Part shown: piece after piece, positions 43,436 through 51,535 of the stretch
Layout: each line of letters opens with the position of its first letter
Position numbering within the stretch: position 1 is the first letter of the stretch
Assembly: GCF_000495795.1 (NCBI RefSeq)
Contig: NZ_AWGD01000001.1
Span: forward strand, 62,001-126,000
DNA length: 64,000 nucleotides
From: Asticcacaulis sp. AC460
GTDB taxonomy: Bacteria > Pseudomonadota > Alphaproteobacteria > Caulobacterales > Caulobacteraceae
Reading direction: 5' to 3'
Translations under genes and position numbers: made by a program
The notes under the pieces: generated by a model
Seen by the model: only the letters and a program-made list of their open reading frames with translations
The model's database searches: none
Told to the model about the DNA's origin: nothing

Positions 43436-43972
43436 CTATCCGATCTTTTGGGCCAGGCGTTCCTGGCCGTCACGGATCAGCTGCGCCGCGGCATCGGGTT
43501 CGACCCAGCCGATGACCTTGGTCGACTTGTTCTTCTCCAGGTCCTTGTAGTGGGCGAAGAAGTGGGTGATCTGTTCGATCAGGATCGGCGGCATCTGACG
43601 GTAGCTGGCGACATTGGCATAGTAGGGGTGCAGCTTGTCGACCGGCACGGCCAGGATTTTTTCGTCGCGGCCGGCTTCGTCTTCCATGACCAGAGCGCCG
43701 ATCGGACGCGAACGGATGACCACACCGGGATAGACCGGGGTCGGGCCGACCACCAGGATATCGCAGGGATCGCCGTCATCGGCCAGGGTGTGGGGGATGA
43801 AACCGTAATTACCGGGATAGAACATCGAGGTGTAGAGGAAGCGGTCGACGAACAGGGCGCCCGAATCCTTGTCCATCTCGTACTTTACCGGCATGCCGCC
43901 AGCCGGAATCTCGATGACGGCATGGATGTCCCAGGGCGCATTCGGACCCACGGAAATTTTGTCGATATTCAT
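43436..43972 (-). CDS. ppa: inorganic pyrophosphatase, family I
   Basis: 178 residues. The signature DDGDPCDILVV holds the metal-binding aspartates. Substrate residues lie in VKYEMDKDSGALFVDRFLY and YPGNYGFIPHT, and WVEPDAAAQLI near the end is typical of bacterial hexameric enzymes. It hydrolyses pyrophosphate in the cytoplasm. ATG 43972 fits the family start (MNIDKISVG); a GTG 3 codons upstream is less likely. Confidence 0.95.
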   Translation of the reverse strand: MNIDKISVGPNAPWDIHAVIEIPAGGMPVKYEMDKDSGALFVDRFLYTSMFYPGNYGFIPHTLADDGDPCDILVVGPTPVYPGVVIRSRPIGALVMEDEAGRDEKILAVPVDKLHPYYANVASYRQMPPILIEQITHFFAHYKDLEKNKSTKVIGWVEPDAAAQLIRDGQERLAQKIG

Positions 43973-44146
43973 TGTACTCACAGGGGAGGAAAGCGAAAAG
44001 TTGCGCTTTCATAAGGGCTTGGTTTCTTTCGCACAAGCGAAGAAAGCATGAAAATGCGGGCGGCGTCACATTTTGCGTAACAGTCCGTTACAAACGGGCA
44101 GGCGACTCACCCTATGCATGAATCGCGACCATATAACGAGAGCACC

Positions 44147-44962
44147 ATGTCCGCCCTGAAAGCCCTTCTCCACGCCATCAGCGACAATCCGCTCGATAGT
44201 TTCGCCCTGCTGGTCTTTTTCTTCTGCTGGCTGGGCTACGAGCCCTTCCTTCAGAAAATTTCCAAGAAATCCGGCTTTATCGTCAAGGACCTGAGTATTG
44301 TACGGTCCGCCTGGATGCGCGAAGCGACCTTACGTGAGATCAAGCTGTTCGATTCCAACCTGATGGCCCACGCGGTCAATTCCGCCGCCAACTTTTCCTC
44401 GGCCAACCTCCTGCTGATCGCCGCCGTCGGCGGGGTGCTGTTCAGCGGACAGGTCCCCCTGACTACGGCCAAGAACCTGGGCTTCGACGTTTCAACCGTG
44501 CTGCTGTTTCAGATGAAGCTGGGCCTGATTGTCATATGCCTGGTGCGCGGCCTGCTCGACTTCATCTGGGCCACCCGCCAGATGAACTATACCGCCGCGG
44601 CCCTGGGTTCCCTGCCCGACCGCATGGACGAACGTACCGGACGTGAATTCGCCGCCGCCATTACCAATATCGTCGAACCGGCCATGTCGAGCTTTTCGCA
44701 AGGCGTACGGGGCTACTATTTCGCGCTGGCATCAGCCGCCTGGCTGTTCGGGCCCGTGCCCCTGATTTTGGCCAGTGTCGGTGCCATTATACTGCTGGGC
44801 TGGCGCCAGTCGCGTTCACAGTCGGCGCGGGGAATCCGGCGCCTGCGCGAACTGCTGGAGGAGCATCCCTATCCGACGACACCGCGCGAGTTCGATACCG
44901 CGCCTGCGCAAAATTCTGACAAAAATGCTGCGTTGCACAATTCTCAATCGAAGATGACCTGA
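44147..44962 (+). CDS. DUF599 family membrane protein
   Basis: 271 residues from the ATG at 44147, with CGAGAG upstream. Four hydrophobic segments: FALLVFFFCWLGYEPFL, AANFSSANLLLIAAVGGVLF, LGLIVICLVRGLLDFIWA and AAWLFGPVPLILASVGAIILL. The W..R....R....D..L pattern between the first two is typical of DUF599. Function unknown. The polar C-terminal tail of about 35 residues is probably cytoplasmic. Confidence 0.8.
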   Translation: MSALKALLHAISDNPLDSFALLVFFFCWLGYEPFLQKISKKSGFIVKDLSIVRSAWMREATLREIKLFDSNLMAHAVNSAANFSSANLLLIAAVGGVLFSGQVPLTTAKNLGFDVSTVLLFQMKLGLIVICLVRGLLDFIWATRQMNYTAAALGSLPDRMDERTGREFAAAITNIVEPAMSSFSQGVRGYYFALASAAWLFGPVPLILASVGAIILLGWRQSRSQSARGIRRLRELLEEHPYPTTPREFDTAPAQNSDKNAALHNSQSKMT

Positions 44963-45061
44963 TGTACCGTCACGAAAAATTCCTGTTCTTTCCCGGAATT
45001 GTAACGATACGTGATCATATGATTTCTTTTTTTGACTTGCTTTATTTTGCACCGCAACCTA

Positions 45062-45154
45062 TTCTGAGGATGTTCGGTGCTTCGGCATCGATGCCCTTCC
45101 TGGGCGTTTCCTCCCTGTAGACTTGGCCGCGCTGTTTAGCGCGGCCTTTTTTTT
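45062..45154 (+). ncRNA. candidate small RNA ending in a strong terminator
   Basis: The 260-bp gap after the DUF599 gene holds a possible independent transcript: a hairpin GATGCCC-TTCCT-GGGCGT, a C-rich open stretch (TTTCCTCCCTG) that could pair with ribosome sites, and the terminator at 45125-45154. A 33-codon frame (45019-45120, MISFFDLLYFAPQP...) overlaps it but has no ribosome site. Whether it is sRNA or small protein is unresolved. Confidence 0.35.
45125..45154 (+). terminator. strong rho-independent terminator
   Basis: GGCCGCGC-TGTTTA-GCGCGGCC followed by eight T. It is 163 bp beyond the DUF599 stop, too far to be its simple terminator, which suggests another transcript ending here. 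Confidence 0.9.
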
Positions 45155-45222
45155 CGTGGAAATTGTAATCGATTTCAAAGACTTTCAATAATTTTCAGCG
45201 GAGAGACTCTGGCGGTGAGTTG

Positions 45223-46101
45223 CTACTTTGACGGAGTCTGGGCAAGGGTCCGTGTCAGAGTCCGGAATACGCCCTGCAACTTTTCCAGTCCGCCATGCGG
45301 CTCCAGACTGGCCTCGTTCATATAGATGGTGCGGTTGATCTCTATCTGCAAAGCCTCGATACCCGCCTGTGGCCGCCCATAGCTTTCTACGATGTAGCCG
45401 CCGGCGAACGGCTTGTTCAGCCCCACCCGCAGACCCGCCCCCTCCAGCACGTCCCTCACCTTGCGTACCAGCCAGTCGCCGCAGGAATCGCCATGCCGGT
45501 TGCCCAGCACGATGTCCGGCTTGGGCCCGGTCAGAGACGACAGGGCCGAACTGGGCATGGAATGCCAGTCCACCAGCACTACCGGCCGGCCCAGGCGACC
45601 GGCCTCGACCAGCAGGTCCTGGAGGGTTTCGTGATAAGGGCCGTGGATCATATCGAGCCGCCGGTTGACCTCGGCCATGTCCAACGGTGAACGGTAAATC
45701 TCCTGGTCGGCGCTTAAGCGCCGGGCGATGACCCCGAACCCCGCCTTGACCCGCGCGCTCAGGGCCAGGGCCGCCTTGGGCAGTTCACCGCGGATCAGCC
45801 GCGCATCCAGTTCCAGAGGGGAGCGGTTGACGTCGCAGAAGGCACGGGCATAGCGGCAGGCCAAACCATAGACGCCCAGGTCGGGCGACAGACCGACCAT
45901 GTCGTCGACATAGGCGTCCTCGCTGGAGCGCAGCGCGCTACCCTTCTGCCGCGCCTGAGCGACGAAACTGTCGGGATAGTACCGACCGCTGTGCGGCAGG
46001 CTGTAGACCAGGGGCGCGACCGCGACATGCGGGCGTACCACGTCCACAGCCTTGTCCGGGGTGTGCACAATGTGCCAGGGGGTGGGGACCGCTTCATCCA
46101 T
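45223..46101 (-). CDS. N-formylglutamate amidohydrolase family protein
   Basis: 292 residues of the HutG2/FGase type. SLPHSGRYYPDSF, DAYVDDMVGLSPDLG, CDVNRSPLELDARLIRG and VVLVDWHSMPS (metal/catalytic residues) are the family's conserved blocks, followed by IVLGNRHGDSC and GYIVESYGRPQAGIEALQIE. It hydrolyses N-formyl-L-glutamate to formate and glutamate in histidine breakdown, or a related N-acyl amino acid. No hut genes are nearby. It is divergent from cpdR. Confidence 0.88.
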   Translation of the reverse strand: MDEAVPTPWHIVHTPDKAVDVVRPHVAVAPLVYSLPHSGRYYPDSFVAQARQKGSALRSSEDAYVDDMVGLSPDLGVYGLACRYARAFCDVNRSPLELDARLIRGELPKAALALSARVKAGFGVIARRLSADQEIYRSPLDMAEVNRRLDMIHGPYHETLQDLLVEAGRLGRPVVLVDWHSMPSSALSSLTGPKPDIVLGNRHGDSCGDWLVRKVRDVLEGAGLRVGLNKPFAGGYIVESYGRPQAGIEALQIEINRTIYMNEASLEPHGGLEKLQGVFRTLTRTLAQTPSK

Positions 46102-46241
46102 GTTAAATGTCTAGTAGGACATTCCTGTCACGTCTTCATCCCAAATTTACTTAACCCCGCCAATCTTGATGAATTCCATCCCGTCCCGGTGTAGCCTCCG
46201 GTCCGGGCTCCATCATGGCGCAGGGGACGCATAGAGGTCGC

Positions 46242-46598
46242 ATGAAAAAGATACTGCTCGCCGAAGACGAAGATTCCGTCCGCAGCTTCCTGTCGCGCGC
46301 CCTGCAACGGGCCGGTTACGAAGTGGTGTCGTGCGCCGACGGCGACTCGGCCATCGAGGCCCTGGACCACGGCCCCTACGATCTGCTGCTGACCGACATC
46401 GTCATGCCCGGCGCCGACGGTATCGAAGTCGCCAAGAAGGCGGCCCTGGTCCAGCCGGATTTGAAGATCATGTTCATCACCGGCTTTGCCGCCGTGGCGC
46501 TGAACGCCCAGAAGGCGTCCCCCAACGCCAAGGTCCTCGAAAAACCCGTCCACCTGCGTGAAATTGTAACCGAAGTCGAGCGCCTGATCGCGGCCTAA
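46242..46598 (+). CDS. cpdR: single-domain response regulator CpdR
   Basis: 118 residues consisting of only a receiver domain: ILLAEDEDSVRSFL holds the acidic pocket, LLLTDIVMPGADG the phosphoacceptor at about Asp52, MFITGFAAVAL the conserved Thr region and VLEKPVHLRE the Lys. TGFAAVAL and the absence of an output domain identify CpdR. In Caulobacter, unphosphorylated CpdR delivers ClpXP to the pole and primes degradation of cell-cycle proteins; CckA-ChpT phosphorylation turns it off. AGAGG precedes the ATG. Confidence 0.93.
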   Translation: MKKILLAEDEDSVRSFLSRALQRAGYEVVSCADGDSAIEALDHGPYDLLLTDIVMPGADGIEVAKKAALVQPDLKIMFITGFAAVALNAQKASPNAKVLEKPVHLREIVTEVERLIAA

Positions 46599-48064
46599 TA
46601 GGCTTTCGCGGGCAGCAGTTGCCCACCGCCTTTCAGCTCATAGGTCTGCCCCCCGAAATCCGGATTGCGTGCCGGGTCGTAGGCCAGACTGTGGCCATTG
46701 CCGATCAGGCTGGCGGCCGGGTCGCCGGCCAGGGTCAGCTTTCCAACCCTGCCGTCGCCGGTCAGGGTCCAGGTCGATCCGGCATCCAAACTGACATCGA
46801 CATTGGCCGTGGTCCTGCCGCTGAAGCGCGAGCAGTCCTTCAGATCCAGCACCGCCGAACTGACGGCATCGGTGACGATATCGCCGTTCAGGCTTTGGCC
46901 AGATGCTGTGATGCGCAAATGGCCCAGGGTCAGACCCTGATCGCTCAGGCTGAGCGCAGTCACCTTCGCCAATTGCCCTGAACCGCTGTCGAGGGCCACG
47001 TTGTTCAGGACAATCTCAACCTGGGCGCCGGTGACGCTAAACACCGCCAGCCTGGCCGAAATCGCCCCGCCGGAAAAAGCCAGTTCGGCCTGGGGCGGCG
47101 GCCCGTCCCGCCTGGGGCCCATCGGCGACCGTTTCCCGCCGGTGTCCTGGCGGGCAGGACCATAACCGCCCGGCGGAGGCCCGCCTGACATCCCCTCCTG
47201 CGGCAGACCGCGCGGCGCCAAGGCCGGCATGGTCTGGCCGGCGACGACACGCACGCCGTCCGCGCCGCCGGTCAGTTGGGCATCGGTCAGGCGCAGGCGA
47301 TGGGCGCCCTTCACCTCGATCGCGGCCTCGCGTTGCGACACCAGGACGACGCCCGTCGCTTCGACCTCACCCGCCACGGCGATCGCCGGCGACAGCGGAC
47401 CGGCCGCGGTCAGCCGCCCGCCGGCCAGATGCACAGCGCCAAAACGCAGGTCGAGTGCCGGCGCATTGTCCGAAGCCGTGGTCAGTTCGGCATCCTGCGT
47501 CGTCAGCTCGCCGCCGGCCACCACGACGCCGGAAGCATAGGAATTATGGGTCGCCAGACGCGTCGCGGTCAGTTGTACTGACGAACCAGGATCGGCGACA
47601 TAGACCGCCGGCACACCGGCCTGGCGCGTGGTCACCGAGCCGCCGGAGATGTCAGCCCGCGACTGCGACAGGACCAGAACCGCGGCTCCCAGGCCGGCGG
47701 ATTGCGCCTCCGGCAGGGAGGTTACAGGGAGGTCGCTGGTCAGATTCGACCCGGACAGGTGAAGTTCGGACGCCTGGGTCAACAGGACAACCGACTGGTC
47801 GGGCTTGATCGCCGCCAGGGCCTTGCCGTTCACGCTCAGGCTTTCCCCGGTCAGGCTCAGCAAGCCGTTCAGCTTCTGCGCCGTGGCAATCTGAGGCGGC
47901 CCCGGACGCATGGGCGGCGCACCATCCGGCCGCTGGCCGCCCCCGGGACGTCCGCCGCCGGGAGGCGGACCGCCCATACCGCCGCCGCCCATCATCTGTG
48001 GCCAGGCCGGGGAACCCGCCAAGGTACCGGCAATCAGGAAAGACAGGGTGAGAAACTTGTGCAT
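46595..48064 (-). CDS. exported beta-helix-like protein with Gly/Pro-rich linkers
   Basis: 489 residues from the ATG at 48064. Signal peptide MHKFLTLSFLIAGTLAGSPA. Residues about 24-57 are Gly/Pro/Met-rich (MMGGGGMGGPPPGGGRPGGG). The rest is a long series of short strands with Gly, Ala, Thr and Leu, as in a pectin-lyase-like right-handed beta-helix or autotransporter passenger (AELTTASDNAPALDLRFGAV). A second Gly/Pro-rich insertion near residues 290-330 splits the helix. No catalytic motif or beta-barrel is visible. The last 4 bp overlap the convergent cpdR stop. Confidence 0.6.
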   Translation of the reverse strand: MHKFLTLSFLIAGTLAGSPAWPQMMGGGGMGGPPPGGGRPGGGQRPDGAPPMRPGPPQIATAQKLNGLLSLTGESLSVNGKALAAIKPDQSVVLLTQASELHLSGSNLTSDLPVTSLPEAQSAGLGAAVLVLSQSRADISGGSVTTRQAGVPAVYVADPGSSVQLTATRLATHNSYASGVVVAGGELTTQDAELTTASDNAPALDLRFGAVHLAGGRLTAAGPLSPAIAVAGEVEATGVVLVSQREAAIEVKGAHRLRLTDAQLTGGADGVRVVAGQTMPALAPRGLPQEGMSGGPPPGGYGPARQDTGGKRSPMGPRRDGPPPQAELAFSGGAISARLAVFSVTGAQVEIVLNNVALDSGSGQLAKVTALSLSDQGLTLGHLRITASGQSLNGDIVTDAVSSAVLDLKDCSRFSGRTTANVDVSLDAGSTWTLTGDGRVGKLTLAGDPAASLIGNGHSLAYDPARNPDFGGQTYELKGGGQLLPAKAY

Positions 48065-48151
48065 ACCGCCTCCGCTATCCCGGCGGTCGTAGCGGCAAAA
48101 GCCGACGGAAATTTGAGGGGTTTCTTTCACGCCCGTCACACGGCGCAGGCA

Positions 48152-48180
48152 CAAAAAAAGCCCGGCGTGAACCGGGCCCT
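48152..48180 (-). terminator. terminator of the tRNA-Val transcript
   Basis: On the minus strand CCCGGTTCACGCCGGGC followed by seven T, 11 bp beyond the tRNA CCA end. Confidence 0.85.
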
Positions 48181-48190
48181 TTTGAGAAGA

Positions 48191-48265
48191 TGGTGGGCGC
48201 TACAGGGATTGAACCTGTGACCCCTACCATGTCAAGGTAGTGCTCTCCCGCTGAGCTAAGCGCCC
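48191..48265 (-). tRNA. tRNA-Val (anticodon GAC)
   Basis: 75 nt including an encoded CCA. The acceptor arms GGGCGCT and AGCGCCC pair fully. The anticodon stem CTACC/GGTAG encloses the loop TTGACAT, giving anticodon GAC (Val). The T arm ACAGG-TTCAATC-CCTGT is canonical. No integrase or attachment-site duplication is seen beside it. Confidence 0.97.
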
Positions 48266-48345
48266 ATCTTCTTGCGGAGGTGGCGTGTATAGCCACGGCC
48301 TCAGGCCTTGGCAAGCGTCCTGAGTCGATTTTTCACCGAAAATCG

Positions 48346-49269
48346 TCAAACGGCCGGCGGCAGCAGGCTTTCGGCCAGTTTCGACGCCTCGGCATACTGG
48401 GTCTCGCTAAGGTCTTCATCGGCATCCATCTGGGCCAGCAGCTTTTCGGCATCGCGATCACCACCATAGGCAGCCAGCAGCGCCCAGGCATAGGCCTTGA
48501 CCTTGTCGACCGGCACGCCGAGACCGGCATAGTAGGCGCCGGCCATCCGCTCCTGAGCCAGGGCGAAGCCCTGCTTGGCCGCTTGCTCCACCAGGATCAG
48601 GCCGCGCGCCGCATCGACCTCGACGCCCTTGCCGTCCAGGTACAGGACACCCAGATTATACTGGCCCGGAGCATAGCCCTGGCCGGCGGCCTTGTTGTAC
48701 CAGATCAGCGCCTGGGCGTTGCTTTGTTCGGTGCCTTCGCCGTTTTCGTACATGGTGCCGACATTGAACTGCGCAATGTCATAGCCCTGCTCCGCCGCCT
48801 TCAGATACCAGCCGAAAGCCGTCGTGATGTCGGGCGACACGCCCAGGCCGTAATCATAGGCGACGCCCAGATTGTATTGCGCCCCGGCATAGTTCTGGTC
48901 GGCGGCCATGCGCGTCCAGTACAGGGCCTTGTCGTAATCCAGTGCGACACCCAGCCCTTTGCAATACAACACGCCCAGTTCGGTCTGGGCGACGGCATTG
49001 CCTTGGCGGGCTGCCTTTTCGTACCACAACAACGCCTTGCCATAGTTCTGATCGACACCGTTGCCGGCGAAGAAGTTGTCGGCCAGGCGCAGTTGCGCCT
49101 TGGCGTCACCAGCCTGCGCCTGCGCCGTTAGGACGTCGATATCCATGGTTTCGGCCGTGCGCTGCGCGTCGTCGCGCCCCGCTACCGGCTGCGCCGATAC
49201 CGCGCCCGCCGCCAAACTCCCAAAACCCAGGCCTAGAGCCAAAATCAAACCTGCCAGCACCCGTTGCAT
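48346..49269 (-). CDS. exported Sel1-repeat protein, six repeats
   Basis: 307 residues. Signal peptide MQRVLAGLILALGLGFGSLAAG to about residue 27. Six Sel1-like helical repeats of 36 residues follow from about residue 57, each with an A-x3-L-G-x2-Y-x2-G-x-G-V core (for example GVLYCKGLGVALDYDKAL, GVAYDYGLGVSPDITTAF). Sel1 repeats form a solenoid for protein binding, often in envelope assembly or signalling. The partner is unknown. It is the first of five Sel1 proteins between here and 55759. Confidence 0.88.
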   Translation of the reverse strand: MQRVLAGLILALGLGFGSLAAGAVSAQPVAGRDDAQRTAETMDIDVLTAQAQAGDAKAQLRLADNFFAGNGVDQNYGKALLWYEKAARQGNAVAQTELGVLYCKGLGVALDYDKALYWTRMAADQNYAGAQYNLGVAYDYGLGVSPDITTAFGWYLKAAEQGYDIAQFNVGTMYENGEGTEQSNAQALIWYNKAAGQGYAPGQYNLGVLYLDGKGVEVDAARGLILVEQAAKQGFALAQERMAGAYYAGLGVPVDKVKAYAWALLAAYGGDRDAEKLLAQMDADEDLSETQYAEASKLAESLLPPAV

Positions 49270-49440
49270 AGCGAAACTCCCGTAACTTCGGGGAGGATAT
49301 GACGGCGCGCGTCAGTTTCTGCCAGTGGTCGAACGGTCGCAGGGGTAGTTTCGCTCGCAACCGCAACAAGAATGTCACATATTCCGTTCAATTCCGCATG
49401 AAATTGAACTGATGCGACGCGTTCTGGATATTTGGCGCCG

Positions 49441-50205
49441 TCATGATGCCGGGTTTACCAGACTGCTGGCCATATTGATGGCGATATTCTTCTGGTTGTC
49501 GTTGACGCCGGCGCCCAGGGTTTCAAGATACGCTGCCGCGCCGTCCTGGCCGGCCTGGGCCGCCACCAGCGCCCAGGCATAGGCCTTGACCAGGTCGCGC
49601 GACCCGCCACGGCCATTCTCATAGCATTTGGCGATTTCCATCTGCGAGTCACTGTCGCCCTGTTTCGCCGCCGTCAGGAACCAGTGGCAGGCCGTCAGCG
49701 GGTCCGGCGCGACTCCGGCGCCGTTGAGATAGGCCAGGCCGATATTGTACTGCGCCGGCGCGTAGCCCTGGTTGGCGGCCTTGTAGAGCCAGTAGGCGGC
49801 GGTGGCGTCATCCTGAACCTGGCCCTGGCCCTGGGCGTACATCATACCCAGATTGTACTGGGCCTCGACCACGCCCTGTTCGGCCGCGGCATTGTACCAG
49901 TTGGCGGCCAGGACATAGCTTTGGGACACACCCTGGCCTTCGTCATACATAACGGCGACATTGTACTGCGCCTCGGCCATGCCCTGCATGGCAGCGCGCT
50001 GGAACCACTCGAAGGCCTTGCTCTGATCGGCGGCGGCGCCCTGGCCGCTGTCGTACATCACACCCAGACGGTACTGGGCGCGGACATCACCGCGATTCGC
50101 CGCCTGCTGGGTCTGGGCGAAGGTCATCTCTGTCGACTGGGCCAGCACGGGCGCGGCGCCGATCAGAGCCAAGGCCCCCAGCCATGCCACCCATGTGCGT
50201 TTCAT
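49441..50205 (-). CDS. exported Sel1-repeat protein, five repeats
   Basis: 254 residues. Signal peptide MKRTWVAWLGALALIGAAPVLA (cleavage about residue 22). Five 36-residue Sel1 repeats run from about residue 40 (LGVMYDSGQGAAADQSKAF, VAVMYDEGQGVSQSYVLAA, LGMMYAQGQGQVQDDATAA, IGLAYLNGAGVAPDPLTAC, CYENGRGGSRDLVKAYAWAL). It shares the terminal KAYAWAL(V/L)AA with the neighbouring Sel1 protein, indicating that the two are paralogues. The gap between them holds no other evident feature. Confidence 0.88.
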   Translation of the reverse strand: MKRTWVAWLGALALIGAAPVLAQSTEMTFAQTQQAANRGDVRAQYRLGVMYDSGQGAAADQSKAFEWFQRAAMQGMAEAQYNVAVMYDEGQGVSQSYVLAANWYNAAAEQGVVEAQYNLGMMYAQGQGQVQDDATAAYWLYKAANQGYAPAQYNIGLAYLNGAGVAPDPLTACHWFLTAAKQGDSDSQMEIAKCYENGRGGSRDLVKAYAWALVAAQAGQDGAAAYLETLGAGVNDNQKNIAINMASSLVNPAS

Positions 50206-50279
50206 TTCCGGCGATTCCTCAGTCCGTTTTGTTCGAACACTGTACGCCGTCTTATTGGCAAATCCTAGGCCAGAAGCCT

Positions 50280-51458
50280 TTACCCAGGAGGCCTCTTGTC
50301 CGGCCGCATATAATCATAGACCGCCAGGCCGGTATCGGGGTCCGAGAAACTGCGCCAGGCCTTGGCCTGCATGGCCGCGCGGGCGTCCTCCATGCCGTCG
50401 CGCCAGCGGTCGCGGACCGATGGCCGCCAGAAGTCGAAATCCTTGGACTGGATCTCGTGACGGTTGGCGCGGTTGATGATGTGTACCAGACTGACACGGC
50501 CATTATAGATGTCGGACGGCAGTGCCCCGCCGCACAGCCGCTCGCGCTCGGCCTCCGGCAGGTGTTCAGCCAGGGCGCGGATGGCATGGCGCAGGCGGTA
50601 TTTTTCGAGGAAGGCATCGGTATTCATCCGCGTGCGTGACGAATAGGTGATGTCCTTGATGCGTTCCTGGACCTCGTCCAGGGTTTGCGGCAAGGGCCCC
50701 TGGGCGCTGAACAGGTCGACCTGGAATACCAGAGTATCCTTGGCCAGCCCCGAGTCGAGCACGTAGGACAGGGGTGTGTTGGACACCAGGCCGCCATCCC
50801 AGTAGGCCTCGCCGTCGATTTCCACCGCCGGGAATCCCGGTGGCAGCGCTGCCGAAGCCATGACGTGCTCTGGTCCGATCCTGCGGCCGGGGTCCTGGGT
50901 GTCGAAATAGGCGAAATTGCCGCTGCTGACATTGACCGCGCCCAGGCTGAGGCGGACCTTGCCGCTGTTGATGCGGTCGAAATCGACGTGGCGCAGCAAG
51001 GTATCGCGCAGCGGCCGGGTGTCATAGAAGCTGGTCGCCTCGGGCGTGCCCGGCCGGTTGAACCAGGGCAGCATGAACCACGGCCGGAACATCGCCTTCA
51101 CTCCGGCCGTAAGGCTCAGGAACCCGCTGAACTGGCGAAACGACAGACCAGTCGGGTCGCCCGGCAGCATGCCCGCCATGCCGGCGCCCGGAATGTCGGT
51201 GCTCATCTCGTCCCAGAATTCGCGCAGCCGGCCGATCCGGTCCTGCGGCGCGTTGCCGGCGATGATGGCAGCATTGATGGCGCCGATCGAAATGCCGGCG
51301 ATCCAGTCGGGCTCGACGCCTTCCGCGTGCAGCACCTCATAGGCGCCAGCCTGGTAGGACCCCAGCGCGCCTCCGCCCTGCAGCACCAGAACGGTCTGCT
51401 GATAAGGCAGGTTCAGCTTCGGGCCGCCGGGGGACGGTTCATCCTGTTCGAACGACAT
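50280..51458 (-). CDS. patatin-like phospholipase with DUF3734 C-terminus
   Basis: 392 residues from the ATG at 51458. VLVLQGGGALGSYQAGAYEVL is the oxyanion loop. The nucleophile elbow is GISIGAINA, and the catalytic Asp lies in YWDGGLVSNTPL, completing the Ser-Asp dyad. The C-terminal part with FWRPSVRDRWRDGMEDARAA fits DUF3734. No signal peptide, so it acts on membrane lipids from the cytoplasm, as PHB-linked or cell-envelope acyl hydrolases do. It follows the SIMPL operon after a terminator-like hairpin. Confidence 0.88.
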   Translation of the reverse strand: MSFEQDEPSPGGPKLNLPYQQTVLVLQGGGALGSYQAGAYEVLHAEGVEPDWIAGISIGAINAAIIAGNAPQDRIGRLREFWDEMSTDIPGAGMAGMLPGDPTGLSFRQFSGFLSLTAGVKAMFRPWFMLPWFNRPGTPEATSFYDTRPLRDTLLRHVDFDRINSGKVRLSLGAVNVSSGNFAYFDTQDPGRRIGPEHVMASAALPPGFPAVEIDGEAYWDGGLVSNTPLSYVLDSGLAKDTLVFQVDLFSAQGPLPQTLDEVQERIKDITYSSRTRMNTDAFLEKYRLRHAIRALAEHLPEAERERLCGGALPSDIYNGRVSLVHIINRANRHEIQSKDFDFWRPSVRDRWRDGMEDARAAMQAKAWRSFSDPDTGLAVYDYMRPDKRPPG

Positions 51459-51466
51459 AACGCATC

Positions 51467-51500
51467 TCAAAACAAAACCCGGCGCGGAAAGGCGCCGGGC
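51467..51500 (-). terminator. terminator between SIMPL operon and patatin gene
   Basis: On the minus strand CCCGGCGC-CTTTCC-GCGCCGGG followed by TTTTGTTTT. It lies 36 bp beyond the stop of the SIMPL gene and before the patatin ATG, so it separates the two units at least partly. Confidence 0.8.
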
Positions 51501-51535
51501 TTCATATTGCACCGCACTATGGCCGGATCAAGCCG

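Noticed and set aside
45019-45120. 33-codon frame as a definite gene
   Set aside because: No ribosome binding site seen; kept only as part of the sRNA candidate.
48191-48265. tRNA-Val as an integration site
   Set aside because: No integrase, direct-repeat copy of the tRNA end or foreign block on either side.
48346-50205. Regular repeats in Sel1 genes as a CRISPR-like array
   Set aside because: They are coding 36-residue repeats in intact genes with diverged DNA and no spacers.
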